This document shows positions 13,301-20,929 of a DNA stretch of 64,000 nucleotides, one piece after another (position 1 is the first letter of the stretch; each line of letters opens with the position of its first letter). A program made the translations under genes and the position numbers. A model generated the notes under the pieces. It saw only the letters and a list, made by a program, of their open reading frames with translations. It ran no database searches and had not been told where the DNA came from. Source of the stretch: Tubiluchus corallicola (taxonomy: Eukaryota > Priapulida > Priapulimorpha > Priapulimorphida > Tubiluchidae); contig JAQGDQ010000262.1 of the NCBI GenBank assembly GCA_030141605.1, positions 108,501-172,500 of the forward strand, read 5' to 3'.

Positions 13301-15697
13301 AGGCATTTTTGTTAAAATTGTTAAATCTTTCTCTTTACTGTTTAAATTTTCATTGGCTACTACAGTCTTTATGAATGCATAATCTCTAAACCTGTTTTCA
13401 CACCTAAATAATTTCACCTGTAGTTTTGGTCACTTGGTTTCCTGCTTTTCAACATGACGTCTTCACTGATTATGTAGACACTTCAGAATAAAATCTTAAA
13501 ACCCCGACATCCTGGCGACCAAAGGCGGTCATACGTACGTTATCGATCCGACCATCTCGGCAGCAGGAAACATCTACTCGCTTAGGGCCAGGTGCAGGGA
13601 CGAGGCCCTGAAGTACGAATCGATCCTCGATGCCGTCAAACAGCGGTGCGGCTCTGCCACTGCCTCGTCGCACGGCATCTGTGTGGGCTTTCGTGGGGAA
13701 TGGGCAGGAGGAGAGAACGACGTTCTCCTGAAGACACTCGGTCTTCTGAACGTCAGAGCCAAACTAGCCCGCAACTGGCGATTAGAGGCTCATGTATGGT
13801 GTTTAGAAAGTTCCTGGGAAGGCAAAGGAGGGCGACCTAGGTCATCTCCTGCTCAGGATGTTACCACTCGAGTTCTGACATCCAAACGTGTGAAAGGTTT
13901 ATACCTAGGGGAAATCCGACTACTCTATGAGTAGCCGGTGGATACCGTACCTTTACGGTATCGAAAACGCGAGTTTTGTTGGGTCTGGAGAAATCCAGTT
14001 CCCACGGAATTGATGGATGCCGTATCTTTACGGAATCATTTGGAATTTGGCAAGCTTGACTCGAGTCAAAAGGCAACACACAGGTGAACAGATCCGACGC
14101 CTGTGAAATCTGACAAAATAAAATAAAATAAATTTCAAGTTTTTTGGTTTCTTCAAACCACAAATTTCAATGTGCTTGTAATTGTATTACAATTGAGATT
14201 TGTTTTTTTAGAAATTCAGGCATATGATAATTTAGGACTCAAATTAAACAGATTTCGAGTCAAACAGACCAAACAAGTCATTACAAAAGTAAAATTTCTC
14301 AAGCTTATGAACGATAAAAATCTTTTTTGTTTTGTTTGGTTTGCATAATGATTCCATTCGTTCAGTACCTTACCATGGGGGAGTTTTGCTTTCACAAACC
14401 AGTAAACTTGGTCAGCTTTGGGGTTAAGCTGTATGCCGGTTTTACATTTGATTAGTTGCTAAAAAAAATTGGGGTTGAAAAAATTAATTTGCTTGTCATG
14501 TACATAATATATACTAAATCCGATGGTGCATAAATCAGGCATTTCTATGTTACTTTTAATAGTGTAAATTATGGGATTCAATTACTATTACTGTTATTAT
14601 CATTTTACTACTAAGTCATAATGGAACCATCTATAATTTCTGAATGAACTTGCAATTCGTATTTACCCAGAAGCATCAGTACTGTGCAATCGTATCTTGC
14701 ATAACATGGTGACATCTGTTGACAAGAAAGTGAAAACTGGTTCTCTTTTATATTAAGCTTAATAACGTAAATTTCTTGCCAGCAAAGTCGATTTTTTCCC
14801 TAGATAAACCTTTTGAAATTTGTGAGTTTTTTTGTGTATCCCGACATTTGTATAAAATAATCCAAATTAATTTTAGACTTGATATTGCATTGTTGCTTAT
14901 TACTCATGGTTAAAAGTTTGGTTAAATTTTTGTAATGCAAAAGAAACAGCAACATTCTGAGTGCATCGACGATAAACAACAATTTAGTTACATTGCTGCA
15001 AAGATGTAAATATTTTATAGACTCCATTACTGCTAGGTCACTCCTAAGTACAGTCAACCCTCGTTAAACCGGACTAATTGGGGGGGTTCCGGTTTAGCCG
15101 ATATGCCTATATATGGTCTATATTATACAGGAATAATCACCTTCATAAATATACATTGCACTATATACTATACTGTATATTACTTTCAACTAGTTAACCT
15201 GTGAGGATAAAGAAATTATTGTACAGTTCGTAGGCCGTGTTGTGTTTAGCGCTCCGGCTCTGACTGAAATCGGCGAGTTTCCTTTACCACGGATGACGTC
15301 CGTCTTATCCGATATCCGGGCTAGCGGGGTCCGGTTTAACGAGGGTCTACTGTATCTGTAATTGTTTTTTCAAAGTTATTTTTTCATTTTGTTTCAGGAT
15401 TCTTCAGCTTTAAGAGGAAGAGGGCGGGTTTCATACATGCACGAGCGTGGCACTCGCTCCAGATTTGTCACGCCCTCGACAAATTACCCGCGTCGTGAAG
15501 GCGGTGCACGAGGCGGACGGGGTGCATCCTCGGGGTCTTGGGGAGGAAAAACTTCCTCACAGCGAAGACGTAACGCGCGAGGTGCAGACAGGCCATTCCG
15601 TGGAGGTAGAGAGAGACGAGGTCGCACTCAGTCACGAGGTCAGGCTCGCGGAGGAGGAAACAGGGAAGGTCGATACGGCAGATCGTTTAAACGATGA
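41..15697 (+). CDS. VIRMA: Virilizer homolog (VIRMA), 3' part, nine exons
   Basis: Scaffold subunit of the nuclear m6A methyltransferase complex (with WTAP and the METTL3/METTL14 core), acting on mRNA methylation and alternative splicing. Exons 41-201, 1580-1709, 4416-4526, 6920-7016, 7831-7988, 10249-10361, 10720-10772, 12643-12830 and 15398-15697 join in phase with GT-AG borders into 436 codons plus TGA. Recognition rests on VLPSVRTLVMLTEHDYG near the fragment start, NTSRPPSMHVDDFVA in exon 8, and an Arg/Gly-rich tail ending GRYGRSFKR, each closely matching my recollection of animal VIRMA C-termini. The N-terminal part of the protein lies upstream of the window. Introns run from about 360 bp to 2.7 kb and carry many mobile elements. 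The neighbouring gene is a convergent IRAK-like kinase. Family identity is firm; only the exon-8 donor (ATG/gtatat) is weak. Confidence 0.93.
360..720 (-). mobile_element. Mariner/IS630-like transposase C-terminal remnant
   Basis: Read on the minus strand, 560-480 gives EIKYRFEVLRATNGAHIEVY then stop. It is preceded in another frame by DVIATIDEAML. Both match the C-terminal end common to IS630/mariner-type transposases (IATIDE..L, then CR.TNGAHIE). The adjacent sequence at 360 (TA, then cagggtgtctataaagtc) looks like the element terminus. Frameshifted and truncated; no second inverted end seen. It sits in a VIRMA intron. Confidence 0.55.
730..1360. repeat. Compound trinucleotide (CAA/CAT/CGT) higher-order repeat
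   Basis: About 630 bp of CAA and CAT triplets broken by CGT units. A longer unit recurs containing a TGACGTCA octamer followed by GCCAACAACAACATCGT-like sequence; exact octamers are at 961, 1105 and 1219, and a CGACGTCA variant is at 809. Lies in the VIRMA intron 202-1579. Open frames over it (poly-Leu/Met/Thr/Ser) are repeat artefacts. Confidence 0.95.
1580..1709 (+). CDS. VIRMA: VIRMA exon b
   Basis: The acceptor tgttttcag ends at 1579; the donor is gtgagc. In the correct frame it reads AMEANSEQIVQFFRTVVSNF and onward, ending LLRVMVQ in phase 0. The longer open frame over this interval (from 1553) is a shadow in another phase. Confidence 0.88.
1886..2030. repeat. Dispersed repeat, left part, split by LINE insertion
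   Basis: This segment (cagctcacttgag... caacagtaatgat...) is clearly similar to 7050-7202. The continuation of the 7050 copy (gattagttaacgcaatcc..., ending near 7450) resembles 3275-3400 instead. The most economical reading is one repeat interrupted by insertion of the LINE fragment at about 2031-3260. Confidence 0.7.
2330..3060 (-). mobile_element. Non-LTR retrotransposon fragment (RT C-terminal part)
   Basis: Minus-strand reading gives MKFNDDKTDFIIFGS, then VKNLGVILD, then in shifted frames DYCNSTLSGIP, KLQHVHDTAARIITG, PVSFRIKHKIVLL and VAAPKLWNGLP. That order is the C-terminal half of CR1/L2/RTE-like reverse-transcriptase proteins. Several frameshifts and stops; 5'-truncated. Inserted in the VIRMA intron 1710-4415 inside an older repeat. 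Confidence 0.8.
3262..3480. repeat. Dispersed repeat, right part
   Basis: Continuation of the repeat begun at 1886, similar to 7205-7450 (gactaattaacgcagctcaac against gattagttaacgcaatccaac, and the later cttctgatctctccg against cttctgttttctccag). A pure TA tract at 3100-3133 and another at 3713-3728 lie nearby. Confidence 0.6.
3920..4310 (-). mobile_element. Non-LTR retrotransposon 3' end
   Basis: Minus-strand open frame of 121 codons with YCTKHINNISKPFQNN, then NLKQIRTSTHYGTNSVIKQA and LWNFLPLQVKQI, ending FIYPRTY. The same C-terminal pattern (INNI..PFKNN, N.YGKNSITKQAIQLWNSLP, FPRPY) appears in the LINE copies at 31.8 and 33.7 kb, so these are related families. 5'-truncated, in a VIRMA intron. 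Confidence 0.75.
4416..4526 (+). CDS. VIRMA: VIRMA exon c
   Basis: The acceptor tgtaattttcag ends at 4415; the donor is gtatgg. It has 37 codons, phase 0 on both sides, beginning LDKEQTPLRTC and ending ELEILLQ. Confidence 0.88.
4621..5132. mobile_element. MITE with TACCGTATTTATT termini
   Basis: The left end taccgtatttattcgagtat and the right end (reverse complement taccgtatttatttgtctat) form terminal inverted repeats of about 20 bp with few mismatches, followed by a shared ataac and imperfect similarity. The inside carries a 138-codon open frame with no recognisable transposase. No clear target duplication. Class II, superfamily not assigned. Confidence 0.7.
5133..6387. other. VIRMA intron stretch; degenerate ATCTC repeat at 5900-6120
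   Basis: From 5133 to about 5890 I recognise nothing. From 5900 to 6120 the + strand is a degenerate pentanucleotide run (ctcat/ctcatc units: cccatcccaactcatcttg and so on), which creates Ser/Leu-rich open frames with no coding merit. Confidence 0.6.
6388..6808. mobile_element. hAT-type MITE, copy 1, with perfect 8-bp target duplication
   Basis: Ends caggggtgtgcaaattatct and (reverse complement) caggggtgtgcaaactgtgg. Flanked by the exact 8-bp direct repeat atttaagg at 6380-6387 and 6809-6816. CAGGGGTG termini plus an 8-bp duplication are hAT hallmarks. 421 bp with no transposase. A second copy of the family is at 10814-11297, also in a VIRMA intron. Confidence 0.9.
6920..7016 (+). CDS. VIRMA: VIRMA exon d
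   Basis: The acceptor gttctttag ends at 6919; the donor is gtaatt. It encodes GYSREEETLKSLLDSVKLLR and so on, matching the virilizer LLDSV region, and leaves one base (g) for the next exon. Confidence 0.88.
7050..7450. repeat. Dispersed repeat copy with embedded triplet tract
   Basis: Uninterrupted homolog of the repeat split at 1886-2030 and 3262-3480. It contains a triplet tract at 7263-7389 (ATT, then ATC, then GTC units and back), which yields a poly-Asp/Asn open frame on the minus strand that is not a gene. 7451-7830 shows nothing recognisable. Confidence 0.65.
7831..7988 (+). CDS. VIRMA: VIRMA exon e
   Basis: The acceptor ttcttttcag ends at 7830; the donor is gtaagc. It encodes APPESLSVQF, then PVFVVEEVDSE, then an acidic DDSDDELDM end. 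This matches the family segment with SAPESL followed by an Asp/Glu-rich patch. Phase 0 at its 3' end. Confidence 0.9.
8120..8740. repeat. 42-bp minisatellite, about 15 copies
   Basis: Unit ctgctggttaaagtaactca plus gtgtaatccacttatagcgagt, repeated with little variation; a few units carry 4-6 bp deletions. 42 is a multiple of three, so it leaves an open frame that is only a repeat artefact. Begins 130 bp after a VIRMA exon. Units abut with no spacers, so it is not a CRISPR array. Confidence 0.97.
8997..9246. repeat. 26-bp minisatellite, about 9.5 copies
   Basis: Unit tttttaaatgataataaata plus agctgg, nearly identical from copy to copy (first unit has agttgg, last tttttcaatg). In the same VIRMA intron as the 42-bp minisatellite. 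Confidence 0.97.
9247..10248. other. VIRMA intron stretch, nothing recognised
   Basis: Unique-looking AT-rich DNA. An 80-codon open frame at 9945-10187 has no recognisable motif and no splice context consistent with VIRMA phases. Confidence 0.5.
10249..10361 (+). CDS. VIRMA: VIRMA exon f
   Basis: The acceptor ttgctgtcag ends at 10248; the donor is gtacgt. It encodes TPEDLVNLATKLCPGFTFDE followed by a Lys-rich end, and leaves two bases (ag). A decayed second copy of this exon lies at about 14380-14470. Confidence 0.88.
10720..10772 (+). CDS. VIRMA: VIRMA exon g (53 bp)
   Basis: Short exon too small to show as an open frame. The acceptor ctttttccag ends at 10719; the donor is gtaagt. It encodes S-EKLEQTTQEKSNQPRSY and its phases (1 in, 1 out) fit both neighbours exactly. 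Confidence 0.82.
10814..11297. mobile_element. hAT-type MITE, copy 2
   Basis: Same family as 6388-6808. Starts caggggtgtgcaaattatct; ends in gcacacctgtg. Flanking 8-mers gcctaaat (10806-10813) and acctaaat (11298-11305) agree at 7 of 8 positions. It carries about 70 bp extra relative to copy 1 and a run of G at 11271-11280. Confidence 0.88.
11640..11945 (+). mobile_element. Two adjacent LINE-like 3' tails
   Basis: The first tail ends in the short repeat ttgaattgaattgaattg (11812-11828). The second begins at once (tgacctcatggtctttcgcc) and ends aataaaatctaatctaatct at about 11943. Short tandem 3' termini after an AATAAA are typical of CR1/L2/RTE-like non-LTR elements. Neither retains coding sequence. 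11946-12642 holds nothing I recognise. Confidence 0.5.
12643..12830 (+). CDS. VIRMA: VIRMA exon h, conserved NTSRPPSMHVDDFVA
   Basis: The acceptor cttctcttgcag ends at 12642. It encodes an Arg/Gln/Pro-rich stretch and then the signature NTSRPPSMHVDDFVA, the strongest identification in this gene. The donor I chose is ATG/gtatat at 12831; it gives phase 0, which the next exon needs. Reading on without splicing stops at 12849 (NEL then stop), so an intron-retained form would lack the RGG tail. Confidence 0.88.
12854..13001. repeat. (TG)n-rich microsatellite
   Basis: Imperfect gtgtgtgt with tgcg and tgag interruptions, just downstream of VIRMA exon h. His/Thr-rich and Val/Cys-rich open frames here are artefacts. 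13002-13490 shows nothing recognisable. Confidence 0.95.
13495..14143 (+). mobile_element. 5'-truncated R2-like (RLE) non-LTR element, endonuclease end
   Basis: Reading 13500-13934 gives NPDILATKGGHTYVIDPTI, which fits the PD-X12-D core of the restriction-like endonuclease of R2/R4/NeSL elements (first position N where K/R is usual). It is followed by ALKYESILDAVK, GICVGFRGEWAG, LLKTLGLLNVRAKLARN and HVWCLES, in the order of R2-type C-termini. Stop at 13932. A short 3' UTR ends in an aaaat-repeat tail at about 14110-14130. The frame is open over 144 codons, so insertion is fairly recent. It is sense to VIRMA and GC-richer than its surroundings. Confidence 0.75.
14380..14470 (+). pseudogene. 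Decayed duplicate of VIRMA exon f
   Basis: The segment with aacttggtcagctttggggt, then aagctgtatgccggttttac, aligns with exon f (10249-10361) including its acceptor side (ttttgctttcacaaaccag against ttttgctgtcagactccag). Roughly 70-75% of bases match by eye over some 70 bp. It contains in-frame stops and a damaged acceptor, so it is a dead exon copy in the intron before the last exon. The rest of 14144-15050 shows nothing recognisable. Confidence 0.6.
15051..15352. mobile_element. pogo/Tigger-type MITE in VIRMA intron
   Basis: Ends cagtcaaccctcgttaaacc and (reverse complement) cagtagaccctcgttaaacc, both followed by ggac. Flanked by TA on both sides (15049-15050 and 15353-15354). CAGT..ACCCTCG termini with TA duplication are characteristic of pogo/Tigger elements. 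302 bp, no transposase; ends 45 bp before the last VIRMA exon. Confidence 0.9.
15398..15697 (+). CDS. VIRMA: VIRMA last exon, RGG-type tail
   Basis: The acceptor ttttgtttcag ends at 15397. It encodes about 99 residues rich in Arg and Gly (GRGRVS, NYPRREGGARGGRG, FRGGRERRGR) and ends GRYGRSFKR at TGA 15695-15697. This is the low-complexity, probably RNA-binding and arginine-methylated tail typical of virilizer. The last codons and downstream 430 bp are duplicated at 25796-26235. Confidence 0.92.
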   Translation, partial: DSSALRGRGRVSYMHERGTRSRFVTPSTNYPRREGGARGGRGASSGSWGGKTSSQRRRNARGADRPFRGGRERRGRTQSRGQARGGGNREGRYGRSFKR

Positions 15698-15790
15698 TTC
15701 CTTTGTATTCATTGTACATAAACGTGTAAATTAAATTAGATGCATAGAATAGATGCATTAGATAATACTATGTAAATAATTATATTCTTT

Positions 15791-15818
15791 AATAAAGATA
15801 ATACAATTTGACAATAAA
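15791..15818 (+). terminator. VIRMA: VIRMA polyadenylation signals
   Basis: AATAAA at 15791-15796 and again at 15813-15818, 94-121 bases after the VIRMA stop codon. Position and spacing suit 3'-end formation; both are copied in the duplicate at about 25.92 kb. Confidence 0.7.
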
Positions 15819-17400
15819 GACTTCAGTAAATTTGTAATTAAAGCACTGTAATTAATTCACTCAATCAGATAAACATCAAACCATAATAACTATCACAGAA
15901 TAAACATTTGGCAACATGAAACTTTTACATGTTAATTTGATTGGTTACTTCAAATTACAATGACAAAATCCCAATTTTAGACTTTTACATGGAATAACTT
16001 TTTTCAATTTGCGTTCGTTCGTTTAAAAAATATTTAAACTACAACTATAATTGATTTTCATGGTGATAAATTTGTGACACTATAGCTCTGTTCATCGTTA
16101 AAAACTAATTCATAGTCATAGAATATTTGTTTACTGAAAACATTGTTATGAACATAACATAACATATCATCTACAGGTGATGCTCGAAGGTTTGCAACCA
16201 CGTTAAAGACCTGTGATTAGCCTGATTAACCAGGCCAGTCTAAGCATCTTAACAACCCACTCACCAGTTAACCAACTCACGGAGTGACCTCTGTTTTAAT
16301 GCTTTACCTGGTATAACGAATTCGGGGGAAAAAATCTAGAGAAAACTTATAAAAGGTTCGCACAAGATTTTATCCTGGTAAAAATTTTCCACATGTTGCA
16401 CTGCCGAGCATTGTGATGGGTAAATTTATGATTACAATGCTTTGCGGAGGAGGTCAAGTGACCCAACGGCTGTAGGAGTAAACCTTCCAAATCAGGAGTG
16501 GAGCCCGGAAGGCGGACCAGTGCAGCATGCTCACTGACTCCGGCAGCTCCTGCAGCCAACCTGGTGCCAAACGTATCGCTCCGCTTTCCTTTGGACTACA
16601 CCAGTGAGGAGGGGGGGGGGGGGTTCGTGTTGTCTGTGCAACTCAGGAACTCCATACACCTTGCCCAGGCGTGCGCCCTGGAGAGGCCATTCCAGTACTG
16701 CCCAGCCACAGTCGACGCTGCAGCTCCATCAATGTGATCAATAACTGACTCTTGGCGCAAACTCCATTGTCTTCCGAGACAGAAGCATACCAACAACAAT
16801 GCTCAAACCAAAAAATATTTGGGCGATAATTGCAAACTGACATCACATAAGAACTACACAACTAATATCACATCCGATTATAATATCATTCCTAAAATGC
16901 TATAAATATTGTTATTAATACTACTTTTACTCTACAACTGTAAAATGTTTCGCTCGGCTGTTACTGAACACAGCTTGGGAATCACGACATGCTCATAAAC
17001 GAGACCATACTTTCTAAATTACACTACTTTGATTCTTAATGCATTAATTATATTAAAGAAAACATCACTGGTATAATTTCACAAGTCTTCATCAATTATC
17101 AATTAATGATAAACACCAAGTAACAGAAGCGATAACAATAAAATAGATAAAAATTGTTGCTACAAAATATGGATATTAAAAGCACGATCACAAAAAGGCA
17201 CTTTAGTAACGAATTTGTAACTAATAATAAAGAAATAACCCACTTATTTACCTGTAAAACTGACACAGGATCGAGCTACCTATAAAATCGATTTTTTTGT
17301 TAATAAATGCACAGCCTTTCATGCATAGCAATGTAACATTGATTATTAGTTTTTCATTGATAGGTATATCATTTAAACATTACTAAATTTTAAGATGCCA
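15819..17400. other. Intergenic between convergent VIRMA and IRAK-like genes
   Basis: No gene recognised. 15668-16105 and 16945-17385 are both copied at 25796-26690, but 16106-16944 is missing from that copy, so it is an insertion here or a deletion there. It includes a GC-rich stretch at 16440-16740 with a 14-base G run; terminal repeats were not found. The rest is AT-rich. Confidence 0.55.
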
Positions 17401-17411
17401 GGCTGACGGCT

Positions 17412-17417
17412 TTATTT
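17412..17417 (-). terminator. Possible polyadenylation signal of the IRAK-like gene
   Basis: TTTATT on the + strand reads AATAAA on the minus strand, only about ten bases after the stop codon. It is the closest match; an alternative further downstream is possible. Confidence 0.4.
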
Positions 17418-17426
17418 AACAGCAAA

Positions 17427-19280
17427 TCACATTTCTTTGATGCAGTGAAAAGTTTGCACCATAGTATCCATAGCGGGTCGCTTGTGTGATTTTGCATTAG
17501 TGCACTCGATTGCGAAATTTATGCAAGTCACCGCTTTTCTAACGTCCTCAGCTACTTGTACTTCATCGCCACCTGAGCGACTCTTTCTGATGTTTTCATC
17601 AACGATGGCAGCTTTTTCTTCTTTACTATTCAGACGTTCGATTAAGTCAACAAGTGTAACTGGCTTCCTCTGCTTGTCAAAGGCTCTCTGCCCAGTAAGC
17701 ATTTCAAGCACAACCACTCCAAAGCCGTACACGTCTACAGCTGGGCATAACTTGCCACTTTGCAGGTAGTCAATTGGCAAATAAGCCCCAGTATCTCTGG
17801 TACGGCTCATCGTATGCGTGTTTCGAGCTGCATCAACTTGCGCTGCTAATCCATAATCTGCTACCTTGGCAGTCATATTAGCATCGAGAAGTATATTTGT
17901 GGTCTTAATATTTCCGTGTACGATATTTCTCTTATGCAAGTAGAGCAGACCACATGCAGCGTCACACATGATTGATTCCCGTTCTCTCCAACTTAAAGGA
18001 GACCTATTCTTACAAGTCAGTTTGTCCAGTAATGAACCATTTTCCATGTACTCGTAAACCAAACATGACTTTGCTTCCTCCACATTGTAACAAAGTAGCC
18101 TCGTGACATTAACATGACTGCATTTACACAACTCATCTAACGCTCTGCGTAACTCCTTAGACTTCCAGTCGTATCTCTCAAACAACCCCATTTTCTGCAT
18201 TATGACTTTGACTGAAACCTTTCTATTTTCCAGATTGCCTAAGAAAACAGTTCCATACGTACCTTCGCCAGTTTTACAGGCAAAATCACTAGTAGCTTCA
18301 CAAATTTTCTGAAAACAAACTGCATGTGATGCATCAGCTTCTACGAGCTTGACAGAATCCTGCACAGACTCCTTATTTTCTATAGATAAAGATAAAAGTA
18401 ATGCTTGTGTACGTTCATTAGCACTTATCTCAGAATGTGAAACTTGAGCATTTTGCGCACTAGCTGATCCGCCCAAGGATGTTTGAGAAACATCATGGAT
18501 GAATGAATCAATTTTGTCCTTGTTGAAAGACAGAAACCTCTCCTCACTTTCATTCGAGTTACATGAAACCAGATGCTTTCCGAAGCTGGTTTCCCACAAG
18601 CTATCATCACACAACAACGGGCCTTCGTCACTTTCAACTGGGCCATTGTCTGAAACATGATATGTGTCTTCAACCGGGTTATTTCTCACATCATGGCTTG
18701 TATCCTGCACAGGAACGACAGCAGTCTTTTTAATAAAAGGCTCGCCATTGCTAGCAGAAGCGAAATTGGCATTGTTTTCAGTGGAAATGCTGTTACTGGC
18801 ATTGTTTTCAGTGGAAATGCTTTTACTGGCATTGTTAGTCATCGATGTGAATATGGATGGCCTGCAGCTGGCACACATTGACCCTCCTAAACTTGGCGGT
18901 CTGTTAGAATTGTAGGAACCAGCAGGATTCGACCGTGCAGTTACGTCACATGTTCCAGTAGTGGGCTGTGTCTCACATAGATAATGATATTTTGCATCTA
19001 CACACTCCTTCAAGTATCTGGCATGACCTGGCTTTCCTAATTCACAAAGAATCAGATACAAATCAGTTTCATCACCCATGTTTGCAAACTTCCATTCCTC
19101 CAGTACTCTCTCTGATGGACTTTTACCTTGTCGTATTTCCACATTTTGAATTCGTGCTAGGACCTTTTGCGGTAAGCGGAGTCTGGCTGCTAACTGCACA
19201 TAAAAATCTGGGTCAGCATCCATACTTTGATAAAGTCCGTACCAAATCCTGAAATTTTCTAAACCGTTAGGTTTCGGCAT
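17427..19280 (-). CDS. IRAK1-like death-domain kinase, intronless, catalytic Asp replaced by Asn
   Basis: Intracellular adaptor kinase of the Toll/IL-1 receptor (MyD88) type by homology. 617 codons without an intron. Death domain about residues 8-105 (RIWYGLYQSM; SERVLEEWKFA; ELGKPGHARYL); Ser/Asn-rich linker 106-325 with a tandem 10-residue repeat NNASKSISTE/NNASNSISTE (149-168); kinase 326-617. Kinase motifs: glycine loop GEGTYG 338-343, Lys358, IRAK-type Tyr gatekeeper in LVYEYMENGSLL (409), HGN 455-457 where active kinases have H-R/G-D, Lys459 and Asn462 kept, DYG 475-477 in place of DFG, then AYLPIDYLQSGKL and VYGFGVVVLEMLTGQRA as in IRAK1. With Asp457 missing it is probably a pseudokinase or weak kinase. 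Start chosen as the first ATG before the death domain; the same start is kept in the duplicates. Family assignment is firm; activity is inferred. Confidence 0.88.
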   Translation of the reverse strand: MPKPNGLENFRIWYGLYQSMDADPDFYVQLAARLRLPQKVLARIQNVEIRQGKSPSERVLEEWKFANMGDETDLYLILCELGKPGHARYLKECVDAKYHYLCETQPTTGTCDVTARSNPAGSYNSNRPPSLGGSMCASCRPSIFTSMTNNASKSISTENNASNSISTENNANFASASNGEPFIKKTAVVPVQDTSHDVRNNPVEDTYHVSDNGPVESDEGPLLCDDSLWETSFGKHLVSCNSNESEERFLSFNKDKIDSFIHDVSQTSLGGSASAQNAQVSHSEISANERTQALLLSLSIENKESVQDSVKLVEADASHAVCFQKICEATSDFACKTGEGTYGTVFLGNLENRKVSVKVIMQKMGLFERYDWKSKELRRALDELCKCSHVNVTRLLCYNVEEAKSCLVYEYMENGSLLDKLTCKNRSPLSWRERESIMCDAACGLLYLHKRNIVHGNIKTTNILLDANMTAKVADYGLAAQVDAARNTHTMSRTRDTGAYLPIDYLQSGKLCPAVDVYGFGVVVLEMLTGQRAFDKQRKPVTLVDLIERLNSKEEKAAIVDENIRKSRSGGDEVQVAEDVRKAVTCINFAIECTNAKSHKRPAMDTMVQTFHCIKEM

Positions 19281-20070
19281 GGCTAGGGATTTAGTTCTTT
19301 CCGGTTATCCCAGAATGTGTTATGATAAGATGAATCGTCAATATCTATGATTGGTGTCTCTCCTGGCTTCTAGTATTATTACTTTCCTGAAACACATTTG
19401 CGGAACATTAGTTCAAAATTTTTTCAAGATCATTACAGCAAATTTACTCAAAAAGCAACATAACTTACAATTAGAATTAGATTGTTCATAACACAAAGAT
19501 TGTGCTACAGTATTGTTCTTTCACTGGGTTTTCAAATTATGTGCAGCATAATGTAGTTAGACGATAAAAATGTTATTACAAGCAATTTACAATCTTAATC
19601 ATTTAATGTGAAGATGTAAAAATAAAACTAGAAGTAGAACCAGGGAAAGAAATGAAAGGTAGATGTCCCAGGTTAGCAGTTAACTCATTTCAAAATATAT
19701 ATACCACCAAAAAGTCATAGTTTTTAAATGGAATGCAACTCGAACAATTTTAACTGAGTCGAAAAAAATTTTGCTCGGACCATTCTATCTATACTGACTA
19801 TAGTATAAATTCAAAATACAGACCTGTGTATGATTCATTAAGTTGTAAGTACTGATCACATTACGTCAGTTAGCCACAGATAATTAAATGTCATCATCTA
19901 ACGTCTGTTACATCAACTGAGCAAGAATTTTATTTCTCTAACAAAATGAGCAAAAACTTAATATACAAGGCGGTGAACAGACTTGGCTTTTGCATAAAAA
20001 GCTTTAAGGAATTAGCAGAAACCTTCTCTTGCATCCGCTTAGGCACTTACATGATCAAGCACTCGAATGA
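19281..20070 (-). promoter_or_regulatory. 5' flank of the IRAK-like gene, conserved in duplicates
   Basis: On the minus strand a plausible 3' splice site (gcaaatgtgtttcag) precedes the ATG by about 110 bases, at 19388-19402, so the 5' UTR may be spliced even though the coding region is not. This flank is shared with the copies at 24343-24731, 40917-41306 and 27013-27716; the first two lose homology near the position equivalent to 19680, the last extends to about 20068. No TATA box is evident. 20071-20927 shows nothing recognisable. Confidence 0.4.
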
Positions 20071-20929
20071 AATGTATTCTTGACGACTACTCACTCATAG
20101 TTAACAAATGCTATGACCGAAGCGTTTTCCTGATTTCTTTGGTTTCGCTAGAGAAGGCAATTACGAATAGCTGTTAATGATTTCTACTATCATTAATGAT
20201 ATTGCAAAATCCATAAACATCGATAGTAGAGCCTTTGACGTCTGAATAATTTTTTTCTCCAAAATACTAAAACAGTTAAATTGTCAGTGTTATAGGCTAT
20301 TCACTGCATGTTCTGATAATACAAAATATACTCGTAAGGTATTTCTTCAAACTGACAGAAACAAACAGTCGTGCAAGGTGCCTGACTCGGTCTGAATTCT
20401 GGTCAATTATTGGGTGGTTACTTCACCTTTCAGCCAAACATTTCCTGAACTGGTTTGGCCTGAAGTTTGGGCGTGGACGCGTGGTAAAATCGTCAAAAAA
20501 TTGAACTGATTCCAGTCTTACATTTATAGTTTGTTTCAAAACTTAGGCTGCTTTTTCAATTACCCTTCTGTACACAAAGAAAACGCAGTAAACATTTTGG
20601 TCTCGACACATTTTTGCCCCCTTTTAGTAACGGTGCGTTCTTTGACTCCTAACAGCCACGGATAGTATTACTGGACATTGTTATAATCACGTTTTTCCTC
20701 TAGTTCGTTTCAAACTACCTCATAGCGCAACTTCCTCGTTCATTCCCTACAAGCTTGCCATTGTCTTTAATCTTTAACATAGATCGTATGTATGCTTACA
20801 AAATTTTAAAACTATACTGACACTAACACTATACTGATAATCATACTGCCCAAAGCAAAATAAACAATCTACATAATTATATTGTCCCGACATTCAATCC
20901 TTCTTAGAACATCATAGCTGGAACGAATG

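Noticed and set aside
13592-13840. 82-codon Arg-rich ORF
   Set aside because: Wrong-frame shadow of the R2-like endonuclease frame.
18425-19252. Several ORFs in other frames over the IRAK-like gene
   Set aside because: Shadows of the 617-codon kinase frame.
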